Positions 32,971 through 44,599 of a DNA stretch of 64,000 nt are shown one piece after another. Source of the stretch: Sequoia sempervirens. Lineage: Eukaryota > Streptophyta > Pinopsida > Cupressales > Cupressaceae. The stretch covers positions 38,663,084 through 38,727,083 of the forward strand of contig VDFB02000003.1 of NCBI GenBank assembly GCA_007258455.2, in the 5' to 3' direction. The notes beneath the pieces are model-generated. The model did not search any database. It was not told where the DNA came from and saw only the letters and a list, made by a program, of their open reading frames with translations. Position 1 is the first letter of the stretch, and each line of letters begins with the position of its first letter. Both the position numbers and the translations under genes were made by a program.

Positions 32971-34096
32971 ATGAAAAGAGTTCGAACAAGAAGCAGCTCA
33001 GGCCCTTTTGAATACTTGCAGTTGTCACCACCAAGAAGACGAGGCAGAGTTTAGGGAAGGCAAAGAACAACAATCATCTATTCCAGAAGAACTCAGTCCA
33101 CTCCTCCACCTGTAAGGTCTCTTTTCGTTGCACCAAAAAATCCGCCTCAGATACCTTCAATGGCCGCTCCAAGGAATCAACCTTTTGTTCCTTTCAACGG
33201 AGAGATTCCCTTGAACTTGGTGCAACATAATGATATTCCAATGGCAGTCTTGAAGAGTCTGCCAATTTTCACTGGAGAGGACCAAACCACTGCCATTGAA
33301 CATTTAAGAGATGTGGCTTCGTTATGCGGAGTCCACCACATAACCGAAGAAGATGTTGCGGTAAGATTGCTAGCTGCTTCACTGAAAGGAAGAGTTGTGC
33401 AGTGGTATAGGAGCCTACCGGTCAGTTCAATTGCAACATGGGATGATTTTGGAGAAAAATTGCACAAGCAATTCCAAGACAGGTCTGACAACTTGTCTTT
33501 ATTGGAGCAACTGACTACAATGAAGAGGGCTCCACAAGAGCAGATGAACGACTTCAACTTTAGATTTCAAAGAACTTGGGATAGAATCCCTGTAACAGTG
33601 AGGCCACCTCTAGAGTATGCATTCCTATACTTTTTGAGAGCTCTGAATAGTGATATAGCTGTCATGGTACAGTCAATGGGAGGAGTATCTCTGCCAGATG
33701 CCTTCGAAATAGCTATCAAAGTTGAAAACAACTTAATTCAAGCTGGTAAGCTTGCTCCTAGGCCACCAATGCCTATATTCCCATAAATTCATGCAAATAT
33801 CCCTTTGCAAATACCTTCTTTCACACCTCTACCAGCTGTACCAACTCTACCAGTTGTTGTCCCAACCACTGACAACCAAGAAAGTGTTGCTTCAAGTTCA
33901 TCAAATGAATTGCAAGAGATCAAAAATCTTTTACAGACTTTTGGTAACAAATTAGTGAACTTGGAAAAGCAACAGACCTATTCTAGGCCTTATCAACAGC
34001 AAAATCAGGCCTCAAGTCAGCCTTTTCAAGGTCAGTAACAACAATTCCAAGCAAATAGACAGCAGTATCAGGGCAATTATCAGGGCCAAGACAGAG
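32971..34096 (+). pseudogene. element C gag
   Basis: ATG at 32971 begins MKRVRTRSSSGPFEYLQLS. A TAG at 33052 breaks this basic N-terminus, and the frame goes on to the gag core: VPFNGEIPLNL, FTGEDQTTAIEHL, VVQWYRSLPVSSIATWDDF and the following helices. Stops TAA 33784 and TAA 34036 stand for Gln. The C-terminus is Gln-rich (QQNQASSQPFQGQ). A two-base slip in GTGTG near 34094 moves the frame to that of pol, where a CCHC-like WCYPCNQPHNQATC lies at about 34196. Gag forms the particle that packages element RNA. Confidence 0.85.
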
Positions 34097-34097
34097 T

Positions 34098-35153
34098 GTG
34101 AACACAAGGCCTTTTCAGGCCTATGCTCCAGCACCTGTTAGTGCAGTAAGGGACTTGGTTCCCACTCAAAACAATTTAGTAGCTGATTATGAGTGGTGCT
34201 ACCCTTGTAACCAGCCTCATAATCAAGCCACTTGTTCAAATGGACTCATCAATCAAGCACTGATGGTACAAAATGCTTCAAGTTCGCAGCAGAGTGCATG
34301 CAACGATGCATCCTTACAACAGCAGGATCAGCTTAGTAATGATGCCACCCTACTCAACTGGCAAGGTCAAGAGTTCTGTGGACTGAATGAAGATAGCTCT
34401 CCAGTTGCAGCTAACACCAGGGCAAAGAAGAGAGCATTTGAGCTCGACCAAGCAGCCGACAAGGGAAAAGCATCAGCTGTGGATCCATCTACCTCTCAAG
34501 CAATTCATGGTGGGCAAAGAAATCAACAACTCTCAGACAAGGAGCAGCCACGCTTACAAGCTGATCATACTGGTGCAAAGGTACACAATAAAAGTCCAAC
34601 TGTACCTTTTAACATTCTTGATAGCATGAGGACAAATGTAACTATGTCTATGTGGGATTCTTTAGTCATCCTCGGTCAAAAGGATATGTTACAATCAGCC
34701 CTATCAAGTCTAAAAATGTCTAATGAATCCGAGCCCCCAATAGGTCAGGTTAGAGCCGTATTAACAAATGATTCTCAGGGAAATGATCAGCAGCCTTGCA
34801 TAGAGAATGAAAAAAGAATTAAACCACCTCCTTTCTACGTGTCAGTGATCATTGGTGACAAATTAGTCCATAACTGTATGGTAGATAGTGGAGCTAGCAG
34901 CTCCGTCATGCCAAAATAGATTGCTGACAAACTTGGACTAAAATACCAGCCTTTGGAGAAGGGAGTAATCCAATTGGATGGCACTTCAGTTAACACTTTG
35001 GGTATTATCAAGGACTTAAGCCTCACTCTCCATGCTTGTCCAAACTTTTCAGTCCCTCAAGACATATGTGTCATAGACCTTCCACCTTTCTTTTCCTTGT
35101 GTTTATCTAGAGACTTTACAGCCAAGATAGGTGGGTATGTATCAGCCGATTAG
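34098..35153 (+). pseudogene. element C zinc knuckle, linker and protease
   Basis: The frame contains the knuckle C-x2-C-x3-H-x4-C (about 34196-34240), a basic linker, then the retropepsin: PPFYVSVIIGDKLVHN, MVDSGASSSVMPK with the catalytic Asp at 34884, and SLCLSRDFTAKIGGYV. Stops are TAG 34917 and TAG 35151. A Gln-to-stop change directly after VMPK truncates the protease. Confidence 0.85.
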
Positions 35154-36404
35154 TCACATATGATATTTAGAACAAGATATGGGACTAAGGTTACCATCAA
35201 GTCTGAAAGGTTGGCCAAAGACCACATTGAGCCATATAACCCAAGCCCCATCAATGTCGTTCCTTCTGCTGCAAATGCAAATTGTTTTGTTTCTACTAAC
35301 AATGAACTAGCTGCTGCTCAAGAACTCCAATCAGAAGTTGTTCCTGACATGCTGCTACATGAATGGGCAGTTGAAAATGTATCAAATAGTCCTGGAGACC
35401 TTATTCAAGATGCTGGTATGGGAAACTATGTCATCCTTGAACCTGACACATAGATTCCAAACTTGGAAAAGGGTGCAGATCAGTTACTGCAACCACTTAA
35501 TGGACTTTGGGAGATGTTCTTTGATGGTTCTAGAAGTTAGAATGGGGAAGGAGGGGGTGCAATGCTTGTGTCCCCTCAAGGCGATAAATACTACTCTGCT
35601 TTCCGTTTTACTTTTGCATGCTCCAATAATACTGCTGAGTATGAAGGCCTTGCTCAAGGTCTAGAGTGGGTGAGAAAGAGAGGAGTAACCAACTTGAAAG
35701 TCCATGGGGACAGCGAATTAATTGTTAATCAAGTAAGGGGCCTGAATGTTGCTAAAAATGACACATTAAAGTCCTATAGAAATAGAGTATGGAACATGTT
35801 CGAAGATTTTGAGGCCTTTAATTTAGTGTCTATCCCAAGAAATCAGAACAAACATGCTGACAGGCTCGCAGCCATTGGAGCACAGTTTGACATTCCAAAT
35901 GACATCGGAAAAGAGAATGTGCAGCAATATGTCAAGGTTTTGGTCAGACCATCAATTCTTGACAACAACATTCACTGGCAAGTCTTTGACAGTGATGAAC
36001 AGATCCTCTCTTTCCTACTAGAAGAAGATCAGTTCTCCATGACGAATCAAGCAAAACTCAAACAACAGTATGGTGATCAAGTCATACAGCTAAAGACAAA
36101 CAAGCTACCCAAAGGTCTTGTTACCTTGGAATCAATTTTCAGTACTGACGATCAGCTCAAGAAGGGTAAAGCTGGCTTCAAACAAGAACACTACGAAGAG
36201 TTGGAGATCTTCAAAGGTAAGCTCCTTAAGATAGGCAAAATCTGTTCACCTGAAGATAAGCAAGCTTTTGTTGCTTTGTGCCAAGAGTTCCATGATGTCT
36301 TTGCTTGGGAGTATTCAGATTTGAAAGGATTTGATCCCCATATTGCTTAGCATACGATTGAATTAGAACCTAATGCCAAGCCAGTAAGGTAGAAACAAAG
36401 GCCT
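35154..36404 (+). pseudogene. element C archaeal-type RNase H and linker to RT
   Basis: After a variable linker with TAG 35451, the RNase H reads LWEMFFDGSRS-x-NGEGG (TAG 35538), SNNTAEYEGLAQGLEWV, VHGDSELIVNQVRG and RNQNKHADRLAAIGA. All four acidic positions are present. It is followed by a linker with LPKGLVTLESIF, typical between this domain and RT. TAG 36348 and TAG 36390 interrupt just before RT. As in element B, the domain precedes RT. Confidence 0.85.
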
Positions 36405-39038
36405 TTGAATCCCAAGCTCGAGCCCTTAATGATTAAAGAGCTGACCAAATTAGTTGAGGGGGGTATTGTCTTCCCTATCAAGCACACCTCATGGGTTTCT
36501 AATCTTGTACCGGTGAGGAAGAAAAGTGGTGAGTTAAGACTTTGTGTAGACTTTAGGGATCTTAACCGATCCTCTTTGAAAGACCACTACCTGCTTCCCT
36601 CCATGGAACAGATCTTACAAGAAGTTGTTGGCTTTGAAAGATTTTCCTTGTTAGATGGTTTTTCAGGGTATAATCAAGTGCTGGTGAAAGAGGAAGATCA
36701 GTTTAAGACTGCTTTCACAACTAAATGGGGCACCATGGCATACAAAAGAATGCCTTTTGGTTTGTCCAATGTTGGTGCCACATTTCAGAGGGCCATGGAT
36801 ATGGCATTTCAAGGTTTGATCGACAAGATTATATTGATTTACCTGGATGACATAACAGTGTATTCTAAGAATGCTGATGAACATCTGTTACATCTCAGGA
36901 AATTTTTTGAAAAATGCAGAGAATTTGGGATCTCTCTCAATCCAAAAAAGAGTATCTTTGTTGTTCATGAAGGGAAATTATTGGGACACATAGTGTCAAA
37001 GCAAGGAATCACTATTGATCCTGAGAGAGTCAAGGCCATACTTGAGTTGCCGCTGCCTAGTCACAAGAAGGGTCTACAAAGTTTTCTGGGCCATATCAAC
37101 TTTCTGAGAAGGTTCATCCCTGAAGTTGCAAACTTGTTACAACCTTTGATGGCTATGTTAAAGAAGAATGTAGTTTTCAGTTGGACGAAAGATGCCAAGA
37201 ATAGTTTTGGAAAGGTCAAAGAGGCCTTAGCAGTAGCTCCTACGCTGGTAAATCCCATTTTTTCTAAAGATTTTTATTTATATGCTTATGGTGGCACCAG
37301 TAATATCTCTGCAATATTGGTTCAAAAAAATGAAGAGGATTTAGAACAACCAATAGCTTTCTTCAGCCAAAGTTTGGTTGATTATGAGCAAAAATACTCC
37401 TTTGTAGAGAGGCATGTCCTTGTCGTAATCAGAAGCCTGAAGAAATTCAAGCCTTTGATTTCTCATAATAAAATCCATATTCTGGTAGCGCACTCAAGTG
37501 TGAAGGAGTTTCTGCTGAATAAAGACCTGAATGAAAAAAGAGCAGGATGGGTCACCAAGGTCATGGAGTATGACATAGATGTTAAGATCACCAAGCTGGT
37601 TAGAGGCAAAGGTCTGTGTGAGCACCTCGCTGCAGGGTCAAACGGTGAAGGTAAACTTGAAAAGGATGTTATCCTTGCCAATACAAATGAACTTCAGAAT
37701 GCCCAAGATAATGCACACATAGGGACAACCAATTGGGTGCAAGATATGACCCATTTCTTACAGACTGGTGAATGCCCATTGGGATTAAACAGAGCTCAAA
37801 GGAGATACTTCAGATTGCAGTCTATACCATATGTGATGGTAAATGATGTTCTTTTTAAGAAAGATCTGAGTGGTGTCCTGTTAAGATGCATTCACAGTGA
37901 CCAAACTGAAAAGGTGCTTCATGAGTTTCATGATGGAGTTGCAGGAGGTCACTTTGCTCCCAGAACTACTGCCTGGAAGGTCATGAGAGCTGGTTACTAC
38001 TGGCCCAGCTTGTTCAAGGATGCGTATGCCTGGTCAAGAAAGTGCATCAAATGCGCTCTGTTTTCAAGAAAGGAAAGGTTTCCAGCTATGCCCCTACATC
38101 CAATTCAAGTGGAGCAACCCTTCATGAGATGGGGCATTGATTTCATCGGTCCAATAAACCCACCTTCCAGTGCTGGTCACAAGTGGGTACTTACAACCAC
38201 AGACTATTTTACAAGGTGGACAGAAGCAGTTGCTTTGAAAGAAGCAAAAGAGTCTTCAGTCTTGAGCTTCTATGAAGACATAGTCACCAGGTTTGGAGTC
38301 CCTGACTCCATCATCTCTGATAATGCCCTTGCATTTGTGGGATTAAAACTGATTGATTGGGCTATCAAGCATGGCATTCATTTGAACACCTCCTCAAATT
38401 ATTACCCTCAAGGTAATGGTTTAGCTGAAAGCACGAACAAGAATCTCATTAGGATCATCAAAAGAACCATAGAAGACAACCAAAGGACCTGGCCCAGTAG
38501 TTTAAAGAATGCACTTTGGGAAAACAAAGTGACCCCTAAGAGGTTTATTGGCAATTCACCATATATGTTGGTTTATGGTAAAGAGGCAAGATTTCCCCTA
38601 TCCATGGAGCTCCCAGCTCTAGACATCGTTCACCAGCTGGAGATGCTTGAGGGACAGGATCCCATGTCTGTAAGGTATGCAGAGCTCATGGAGCTCGAAG
38701 AATCAAGGGACAGAGCAATGAAAACTTTGGAAGATCATCAGGTCCAGACAAAGAAGACATTTGACAAAAGGGCTACAACAAAATCTTTTAAGGAGGGAGA
38801 CCTTGTGCTCAAGTGGGACGTTCTTAAAAGCAGACCAGGCCATCACACCAAGTTCGACAACATGTGGACTGGTCTGTTTGTTATCACAGGCTGTAAAGAA
38901 CGCAATGCATATCAACTAGCTACAACAGAAGGTGAAATGCTTCCTATCCCAGTCAATGGGATACACCTTAAGCCCTGTTTTCAAATCTTACTGATCTATC
39001 AATTGTACATAATAGTTTACACTTTACATTTTCCATAA
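36405..39038 (+). CDS. element C RT - RNase H - integrase frame (open, 877 codons)
   Basis: The longest open frame in the window, continuous with the broken frame upstream. RT: LVPVRKKSGELRLCVDFRDL, LLDGFSGYNQV, AFTTKWGTMAYKRMPFGLSN, ILIYLDDITVYSK (Asp pair at 36846-36851) and GKLLGHIVSKQGI. The gypsy RNase H (about 37255-37640) is degenerate: FYLYAYGGTSNIS lacks the first Asp and the end reads GKGLCEHLA. Integrase zinc finger: EFHDGVAGGHF and KCIKC. Core: GIDFIGPINPPSS, ISDNALAFV (G to A and P to L in the usual DNGPAF) and YYPQGNGLAESTNK. A GPY/F-like end is near RPGHHTKFDNMWTG. Upstream stops make independent function unlikely. Confidence 0.9.
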   Translation: MNPKLEPLMIKELTKLVEGGIVFPIKHTSWVSNLVPVRKKSGELRLCVDFRDLNRSSLKDHYLLPSMEQILQEVVGFERFSLLDGFSGYNQVLVKEEDQFKTAFTTKWGTMAYKRMPFGLSNVGATFQRAMDMAFQGLIDKIILIYLDDITVYSKNADEHLLHLRKFFEKCREFGISLNPKKSIFVVHEGKLLGHIVSKQGITIDPERVKAILELPLPSHKKGLQSFLGHINFLRRFIPEVANLLQPLMAMLKKNVVFSWTKDAKNSFGKVKEALAVAPTLVNPIFSKDFYLYAYGGTSNISAILVQKNEEDLEQPIAFFSQSLVDYEQKYSFVERHVLVVIRSLKKFKPLISHNKIHILVAHSSVKEFLLNKDLNEKRAGWVTKVMEYDIDVKITKLVRGKGLCEHLAAGSNGEGKLEKDVILANTNELQNAQDNAHIGTTNWVQDMTHFLQTGECPLGLNRAQRRYFRLQSIPYVMVNDVLFKKDLSGVLLRCIHSDQTEKVLHEFHDGVAGGHFAPRTTAWKVMRAGYYWPSLFKDAYAWSRKCIKCALFSRKERFPAMPLHPIQVEQPFMRWGIDFIGPINPPSSAGHKWVLTTTDYFTRWTEAVALKEAKESSVLSFYEDIVTRFGVPDSIISDNALAFVGLKLIDWAIKHGIHLNTSSNYYPQGNGLAESTNKNLIRIIKRTIEDNQRTWPSSLKNALWENKVTPKRFIGNSPYMLVYGKEARFPLSMELPALDIVHQLEMLEGQDPMSVRYAELMELEESRDRAMKTLEDHQVQTKKTFDKRATTKSFKEGDLVLKWDVLKSRPGHHTKFDNMWTGLFVITGCKERNAYQLATTEGEMLPIPVNGIHLKPCFQILLIYQLYIIVYTLHFP

Positions 39039-39257
39039 GTGTTGTTTCAGCATAGTGTATATTTTCTCTTTTGTTTCCCCTGTCTTGCCGTTTTGGTCAC
39101 CTAATGTGCCCTATGAGTCTCATGCGTATTGCAACCATGTGCCAACTGACGTTTTATGTGTTCTCTGAGTTTTCTAACGACTCCATGCCCAATGGACAAA
39201 TTGTAGCTACTGGTTCTCATGTTTAGCAGGCAAACATCCCGCAAAGATCGCCAGAAA
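39039..39257 (+). other. element C 3' spacer
   Basis: 219 bases between pol and the 3' LTR. No clean polypurine tract abuts the LTR. It ends GATCGCCAGAAA, whose last eight bases are the exact inverse of TTTCTGGC at the other end of the internal region. Confidence 0.6.
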
Positions 39258-41884
39258 TGTTACCTGGTTTTCACCCTCAGGCTTGATCAGGCAAGTACCT
39301 ATGTTGCAGGTGTCATAAGGGTCAGATGGGATATCTCCATCGAAGGTTACTTCATGCTAGGTCACGTTTTCTGCTTCGGATGAATCTGTGTTGCCTATTG
39401 GCAGGACTCATCCGATGTCATGGCGATCAAAAGGCTTCTGCATACTTCATCCGGCGGGATGCTTCGTTTGTTTTGGCGACCGTAGGGTTTCTATTGGCAT
39501 ATGTTTTCACCGTCGGGGTTGTGTCTTACCGATTTTATCATCTCTCCCCGACTAGGTATATGGTGATTCATCGGCAGATCCTTATTCTATCGACATAGGG
39601 TCTCAGCAAAGTCTTCTTGTTTCGCCGACTGGAGGAGCAGAATATATCATATCGGCAGGAATTTAGGTTTTCGCGGGGATGTCTTTGCGACTTTTCTTTG
39701 TCTTACCGACAATGTGCAAGGTGGTCATATATCATATCGGCATGAGTTCATTTTTGTCCCGTCGATCGGTGGCGGAGGGATTTACTCATCGACGTAATTC
39801 GGGGCGATCGCCGTAAGGTCTCGGCGACTAACCTTCGGTCTCGCCGATGGAAGATATGAAGGCTCTTGGTCGGCGTAAAAACTTCCTTGTCTTGGCGATT
39901 TTCAATGCATAAGGCCTTTCGGCGTAACAGATGTAGTCTATGAGAGGTCTCTCCGACGGGCGAAAGCTACAGCGATGGAAAAGGATGGTCTCATCGGCAA
40001 GATAAGGCATGGGTCTCAGCGACTAGAGGTTTTCTGTTTGGTGGAGGATATTTTCTTCGACGAAGGGTCTCGGCGAATGCCTCAAGTTTCGCCGAAGTCA
40101 CAAGGAGCCCGGCACAAAAGATGAAGGCCTCGATATCTTGTTTTCGGCGGGAGTCTCGCCGATTATGAGTGACTTCGCCGAGATCATCGAATATCGACAT
40201 AGAGTCTCGCTAAAGTGGAGATGTCTCGCCGACACCAAACGGATGGCCGGCGGATGATGTTGGTTTCGGCGTAGGTCTCAGCGAAGCAGGAGAAGCTGGC
40301 CAGGAGATAGGGAGTTTGCCACAAAATAAAGCCATCGGCGGGAGGTCTTACCGACTTGGTAAGATCTCCCCGAAGGCCATAGGGAGCTTGAGCCCGGTGG
40401 AGAGGAATGAACTTAGGGTAAACAAATGAAGCTCGACATAGAGTCTCGGCGAACAGAGATGGTCTTGCCGACTGCTAGGAGATGCCATCAAAACATGAAA
40501 GACTCGCCAACTGATGATGTCGCTCGGAGGTCATACCGACTACAGAGGAGCCTTCGGCATAGCGAAAGAAGTTCAGGAAGACTTCTTCCCGGCCGGTGGG
40601 AGTCTTAACGACAGGAAAGAAGAGATCAGATAGAATGAAGATGAGGTCGGTAGGATGTCTCGCTGACTAGGCCAGCTTTCTTCGAACTCAAAGCAAGCTT
40701 TCGACGGAGGAGGGAGTTTTTGCTATAGGGTCTTGGCGAATGCGGGAGGTCCTGCCGACTAAGGTGCCCGCCAGGAATATCACCGAACATGGAGGTTTTC
40801 GGCATAACATAATGAGCTCGGGGTAACCTCTTTCCGACCGGAATGAGTCAGGCCGAAAGAAAAGAAGTCAGTCGAGGGTTCATGCCTCGGCGTGAGTCTT
40901 GCCGAGATGCATTTCCATTCAAGGGACTTTTGACCAGCTGCAGGGCTGCGTGGTTTTCACTCGGCCAATCAGAGAGATCTAAGGGGAGACCGTGGTAGTC
41001 CAAAGAGCATCGACAGGATGAAGGGCAACGTGTATCTGTTGTAGGATCAGAGCATTCATGGTGCGGCCGAAGTAGCTCGACTAGACACGATGGATCGAAT
41101 AAATGTGGTAGCTGAAAGAATATCTTAAGAGGACCTCTTCAAGATGTTTCAGACCGACACCAACAACAGGGACACGTAGGTCTTCAACATTAATTCGATA
41201 AAATATCAGAGGAAATCCTATCCTGAATCGGGATATTTTTTTGTAAGCCCTAAGGGGCCGACGTATCAGTTTGTATATAAGGCATTTTTTGCCTTTTGTA
41301 AATAGTTTTTGGATTGTGCACTCTGAAGAGTTAGTGATTTTCAATCAATCATTTATATGTCAATGTATGCTTTTCTCTAACTCAGCTGGAATCTTGAATA
41401 CAACACAGAGTGTACCTTGGAAGTTTGTCTTCATGTTTGCATGATTCTCATTTCCGCATCCTTTCTTTTAAGCTTGTAAGTTTTTTGACTGTGTTTTCAC
41501 ATTTCTGCATTTGTATCTGAAGGTTGTGAAACTAATCTTTCCTTCCCAAGGTGTATGTGTGGGCCAAACCTGTTAGGACTCAAGTTTTAAACCTAAAAGA
41601 TGTTCTGAAAATAGCAATTAGGCTTTCAAGTGTGTGTTTTGCTGCGTTCACTTCATGATTTCTCATTAATACGGTGTATCACCATAGGTTTAGTTTTCCA
41701 TTTTATGCATCTCTTCCCCTTTTCCTTTCAAAGAATCAATAGTTTAGGTGATACCCAAAGGAAGTCGGCCTTCTCCGGAGGTTCATTTCAACTATAGGTG
41801 ACCCACAGCCTTGAAATGATCCCATTGCGTCTCTAGAAAGCTCAGTTTTAAACTTTGCTCAGGGTGCAATTCTAGGTGACAACA
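39258..41884 (+). repeat. element C 3' LTR
   Basis: 2627 bp, same features as the 5' copy, with several TCGSCGA words better preserved. TATATAA at 41274-41280 and GCCGAC at 41257-41262. Ends ACAACA before ATAAC. Confidence 0.93.
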
Positions 41885-41889
41885 ATAAC

Positions 41890-42903
41890 ATTGGCATCAA
41901 CCCCTAGATCAACAATAACTTTTTTTTTATGATTGATATGTGTATTTATCATTAGGAGTTTGGTCTTCTAATTTCTAGGCTTTTTGTAAGGTTTCTAACA
42001 TGTGGTCTTGATAATGTTTGTTTATTCCAATATTTAGAAATTTGTTTAAGCTTTTCTATCAAGTTGTGTTGTTCTACAAAAGAGGCTATTTATTTTAATG
42101 TTAATGCTTCTTTCTCAAATGAGTAAGCTTTATCGTAATTTTATTTTCTTGTTCCTAAAATATGGCTTTCCTAATTTCTTAAACAATTCTATCGTGTTTC
42201 TTTTTACTAGGATAAAATTACTTTCCGTCTTCATCATCTAATTCTTTTATCTCTTGTCTAGTTTTAGTGGTGTCTTTTCCTCTTCTAGTGGCTATCACAA
42301 CATCATTCTTCCCTTTGTATTCAAATAAGGCTTTATGTCTTAGTTTTTCCTTTTTCTCAAGGTTTTTTTTCTAGGGCCTCTTTTCTTCATTTATGGTATT
42401 GAAGTCCTTATATTCTTCAATGTCTACATCCTCTTTACGACATCTTATTTCCCCTTGTGATGAATTTTTGGAAACTTTTAACATGACATTTTCTCCTCTT
42501 GTTTCATTAGGATTAGATACTTCATCGCTCTTTAATTGTGGTGGGGCATTCTTAAAATATTGGTGTCCTCTTTCACATGTGGATAGGTCATGGTGGTCTA
42601 GGTTACCATAAAATTTATATGTTTTCTTCTTGTCTTCCTTACATTCATTAGCATAGTGTCATATCTCTTTACATTTGTTTCTTCTCTTCATCTTTGATTT
42701 CCTCTACCTCTACCTCATTTTCCATAGTAATTATTGTAATATCCTCTATCCTCATTTGCTAGATAATTAGGAGTAGGTGGTGTATTTTGGAGTGTATGGA
42801 TATTTTTCTAATTTCTCCAATTAGGTTTTCTTTCTCTTTTACATATGCCATTCAATGGTCTATAGATTCTTTATAGTTACGATGGTGATTGCACCATGCT
42901 TCA
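41890..42903 (-). pseudogene. E2: gag zinc knuckle, linker and protease active site
   Basis: Minus-strand reading from 42760 down: a broken knuckle (KCKEI-x-HYANECKEDKKK), a second Cys/His segment (FYGNLDHHDLSTC), an acidic-basic linker (KALFEYKGKNDVVIATRRG, then IKELDDEDGK), and finally VIVDLGVDANV at about 41890-41925, the protease active site. The frame breaks exactly there, and the rest of the protease is at 27.2-27.7 kb beyond L and element C. At 42903 it is cut by element D, resuming at 46233. Confidence 0.6.
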
Positions 42904-43341
42904 TGTTAGTGTAAGTTCTTATTTTCCTAGTGGGTTAATTTATTTTCCCTTAGTCCTATATTTTTCCTACACTTTTATTAAGCTTATTTAGAATAATAAA
43001 GTGAGTTTATTATTTAATAACTATGAGATAAGGTGATGAGGTGTCTCCACCCTTAATAGGTGGAGTATTTACTTTTTCATCATTTTATTTAATATTGGTG
43101 GTTATTAGTGGTCAACTTCTACTGGTTGATTTGTCACCTCCATCATCTCCTTAGTTCTATATAGACTCACTACCTAGCTTGTATTTTTCATATCTTGTAA
43201 GATCTTAATGCAATTTTGGCATTTTGACATGGAATATCTCTCAAAGTTGTTGGTTTGCATTGTTTATGTTTTTCAAGTTTACGTAGCTTTGAAGTTCTCT
43301 TATAAAGTTCCTTGGGTTATCAATTTATTTCAGATCTAACA
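42904..43341 (+). repeat. element D 5' LTR
   Basis: Matches 45792-46232 along its length. TATATAG at 43158-43164. Confidence 0.9.
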
Positions 43342-43353
43342 TGGTATCAGAGC
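43342..43353 (+). other. element D primer-binding site (initiator tRNA-Met)
   Basis: TGGTATCAGAGC directly after the LTR. Confidence 0.93.
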
Positions 43354-44590
43354 TTTTATTTTTAGAATTCTAAGTTAATTGATTCCTAATTGAGAGTTTG
43401 ATTTTTTTTATGTGAGATCTTGAAAATTTCAATATGCTCTTCACGTGCATCATATGACGACCAGGAGAATTAAAAAAACTTGATAAAAATACCATATTTT
43501 GGGTTTTTTTTTATTTTTTTTCTTTGTATTACATGTTCATTTTGGACCAGGCTAGTGCAAATATAAGCTCACTATTAAGTTTGGAATGTTCAAGAAAGTC
43601 ATATCTAGCTTTTGTTTCACTCAATTTGGTCAGTGTTTGATATAATTGCAAATTGGGGCTTGAAGCTTATATATGGTGAACAATTTTTTATTGAAGCACT
43701 TATAGCCCAAATGGATGTTGCCATTGCATTTAGATGGCTCAAAAAGCCCTATTTTCATACACAATTTACCCATTTTAAATGAATTTTATTTTTGGAAAAT
43801 TTTTATTTTGCTAGGGGGGTAGTCACTACAAGCTAAATTTAGCCATTTTTATAAAAAATCATAAAAATTTTCCATGATGTCCATTTTTGGTGAAAGAGAT
43901 ATCATCAGAAATTTATCAACGATCACTTTCCATCCACAAATGTATTGAAGATATTTTTTTCTATTTTCTACCAAATATTGCAGTTTGAAGTTGTTTGTTG
44001 CAAATTTCTTCAATAGGCCATAACTTTCGCCCAACAACTTCATTTTTTGGAGACAAATAGGCATTGGAAAGGTATTGAAGAGCACTACACAACTGGAGGG
44101 CTATTTTTTATAGATTGTGTCTCAAGTTTATTTTGTATCAGAATTTGTAATTTTGACCATTGTGGGCCTATTGGGCATTGTATCTTGATTTTTTTTGTTG
44201 TAAAAACACTAAACTATAAAGAGTAAACCTTGTAATATTTGATACTAGTGAAAAGGGTGGGGTGCATTGGTGTTCTTTTGATGTCTCTTTTGCACTCAAC
44301 TATAAGGTGAATTTTTTGTATCAATCTTAAGGGGATTATACAAGCATTTTATAATCACGAACTAAGATAAAGTGTTATTTATGGGGGGTTAATCATGCAT
44401 CTTAAAACTTACTTCCATAATTCTATTTTCAAGCTAACTTCATAGAATTATTTATCCTATAAACAAGGGATAAAGAATCATTACCTTGAGCAGGATCTAC
44501 TCCCTTATCTCCTTGGATTCATTCCTCATTCAAGTGAGTATGATTAGAAGAATGAATGGTTTCACAATAATAGCATGGTCTATAGACTAA
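43354..44590 (+). other. element D leader
   Basis: About 1.2 kb of AT-rich non-coding sequence between primer site and the gag remnant, comparable in length to the 1.5 kb leader of element A. No hairpin as clear as those in A was picked out. Confidence 0.5.
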
Positions 44591-44599
44591 TATGTATTA

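Larger units (their letters stand above)
30189..41884 (+). mobile_element. element C: Ty3/gypsy retrotransposon with two RNase H domains
   Basis: An 11.7 kb element with LTRs at 30189-32820 (2632 bp) and 39258-41884 (2627 bp), a perfect ATAAC target duplication, a primer site at 32826 and plus-strand gag-pol. The domain order is gag, protease, archaeal-type RNase H, RT, degenerate gypsy RNase H, integrase, as in element B, but its LTR is unrelated in sequence and its proteins are clearly diverged, so it is a separate family of the same lineage. The LTRs differ by roughly 5 per cent in the stretch compared. The 877-codon RT-integrase frame is open; the rest has about ten stops. Confidence 0.94.
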
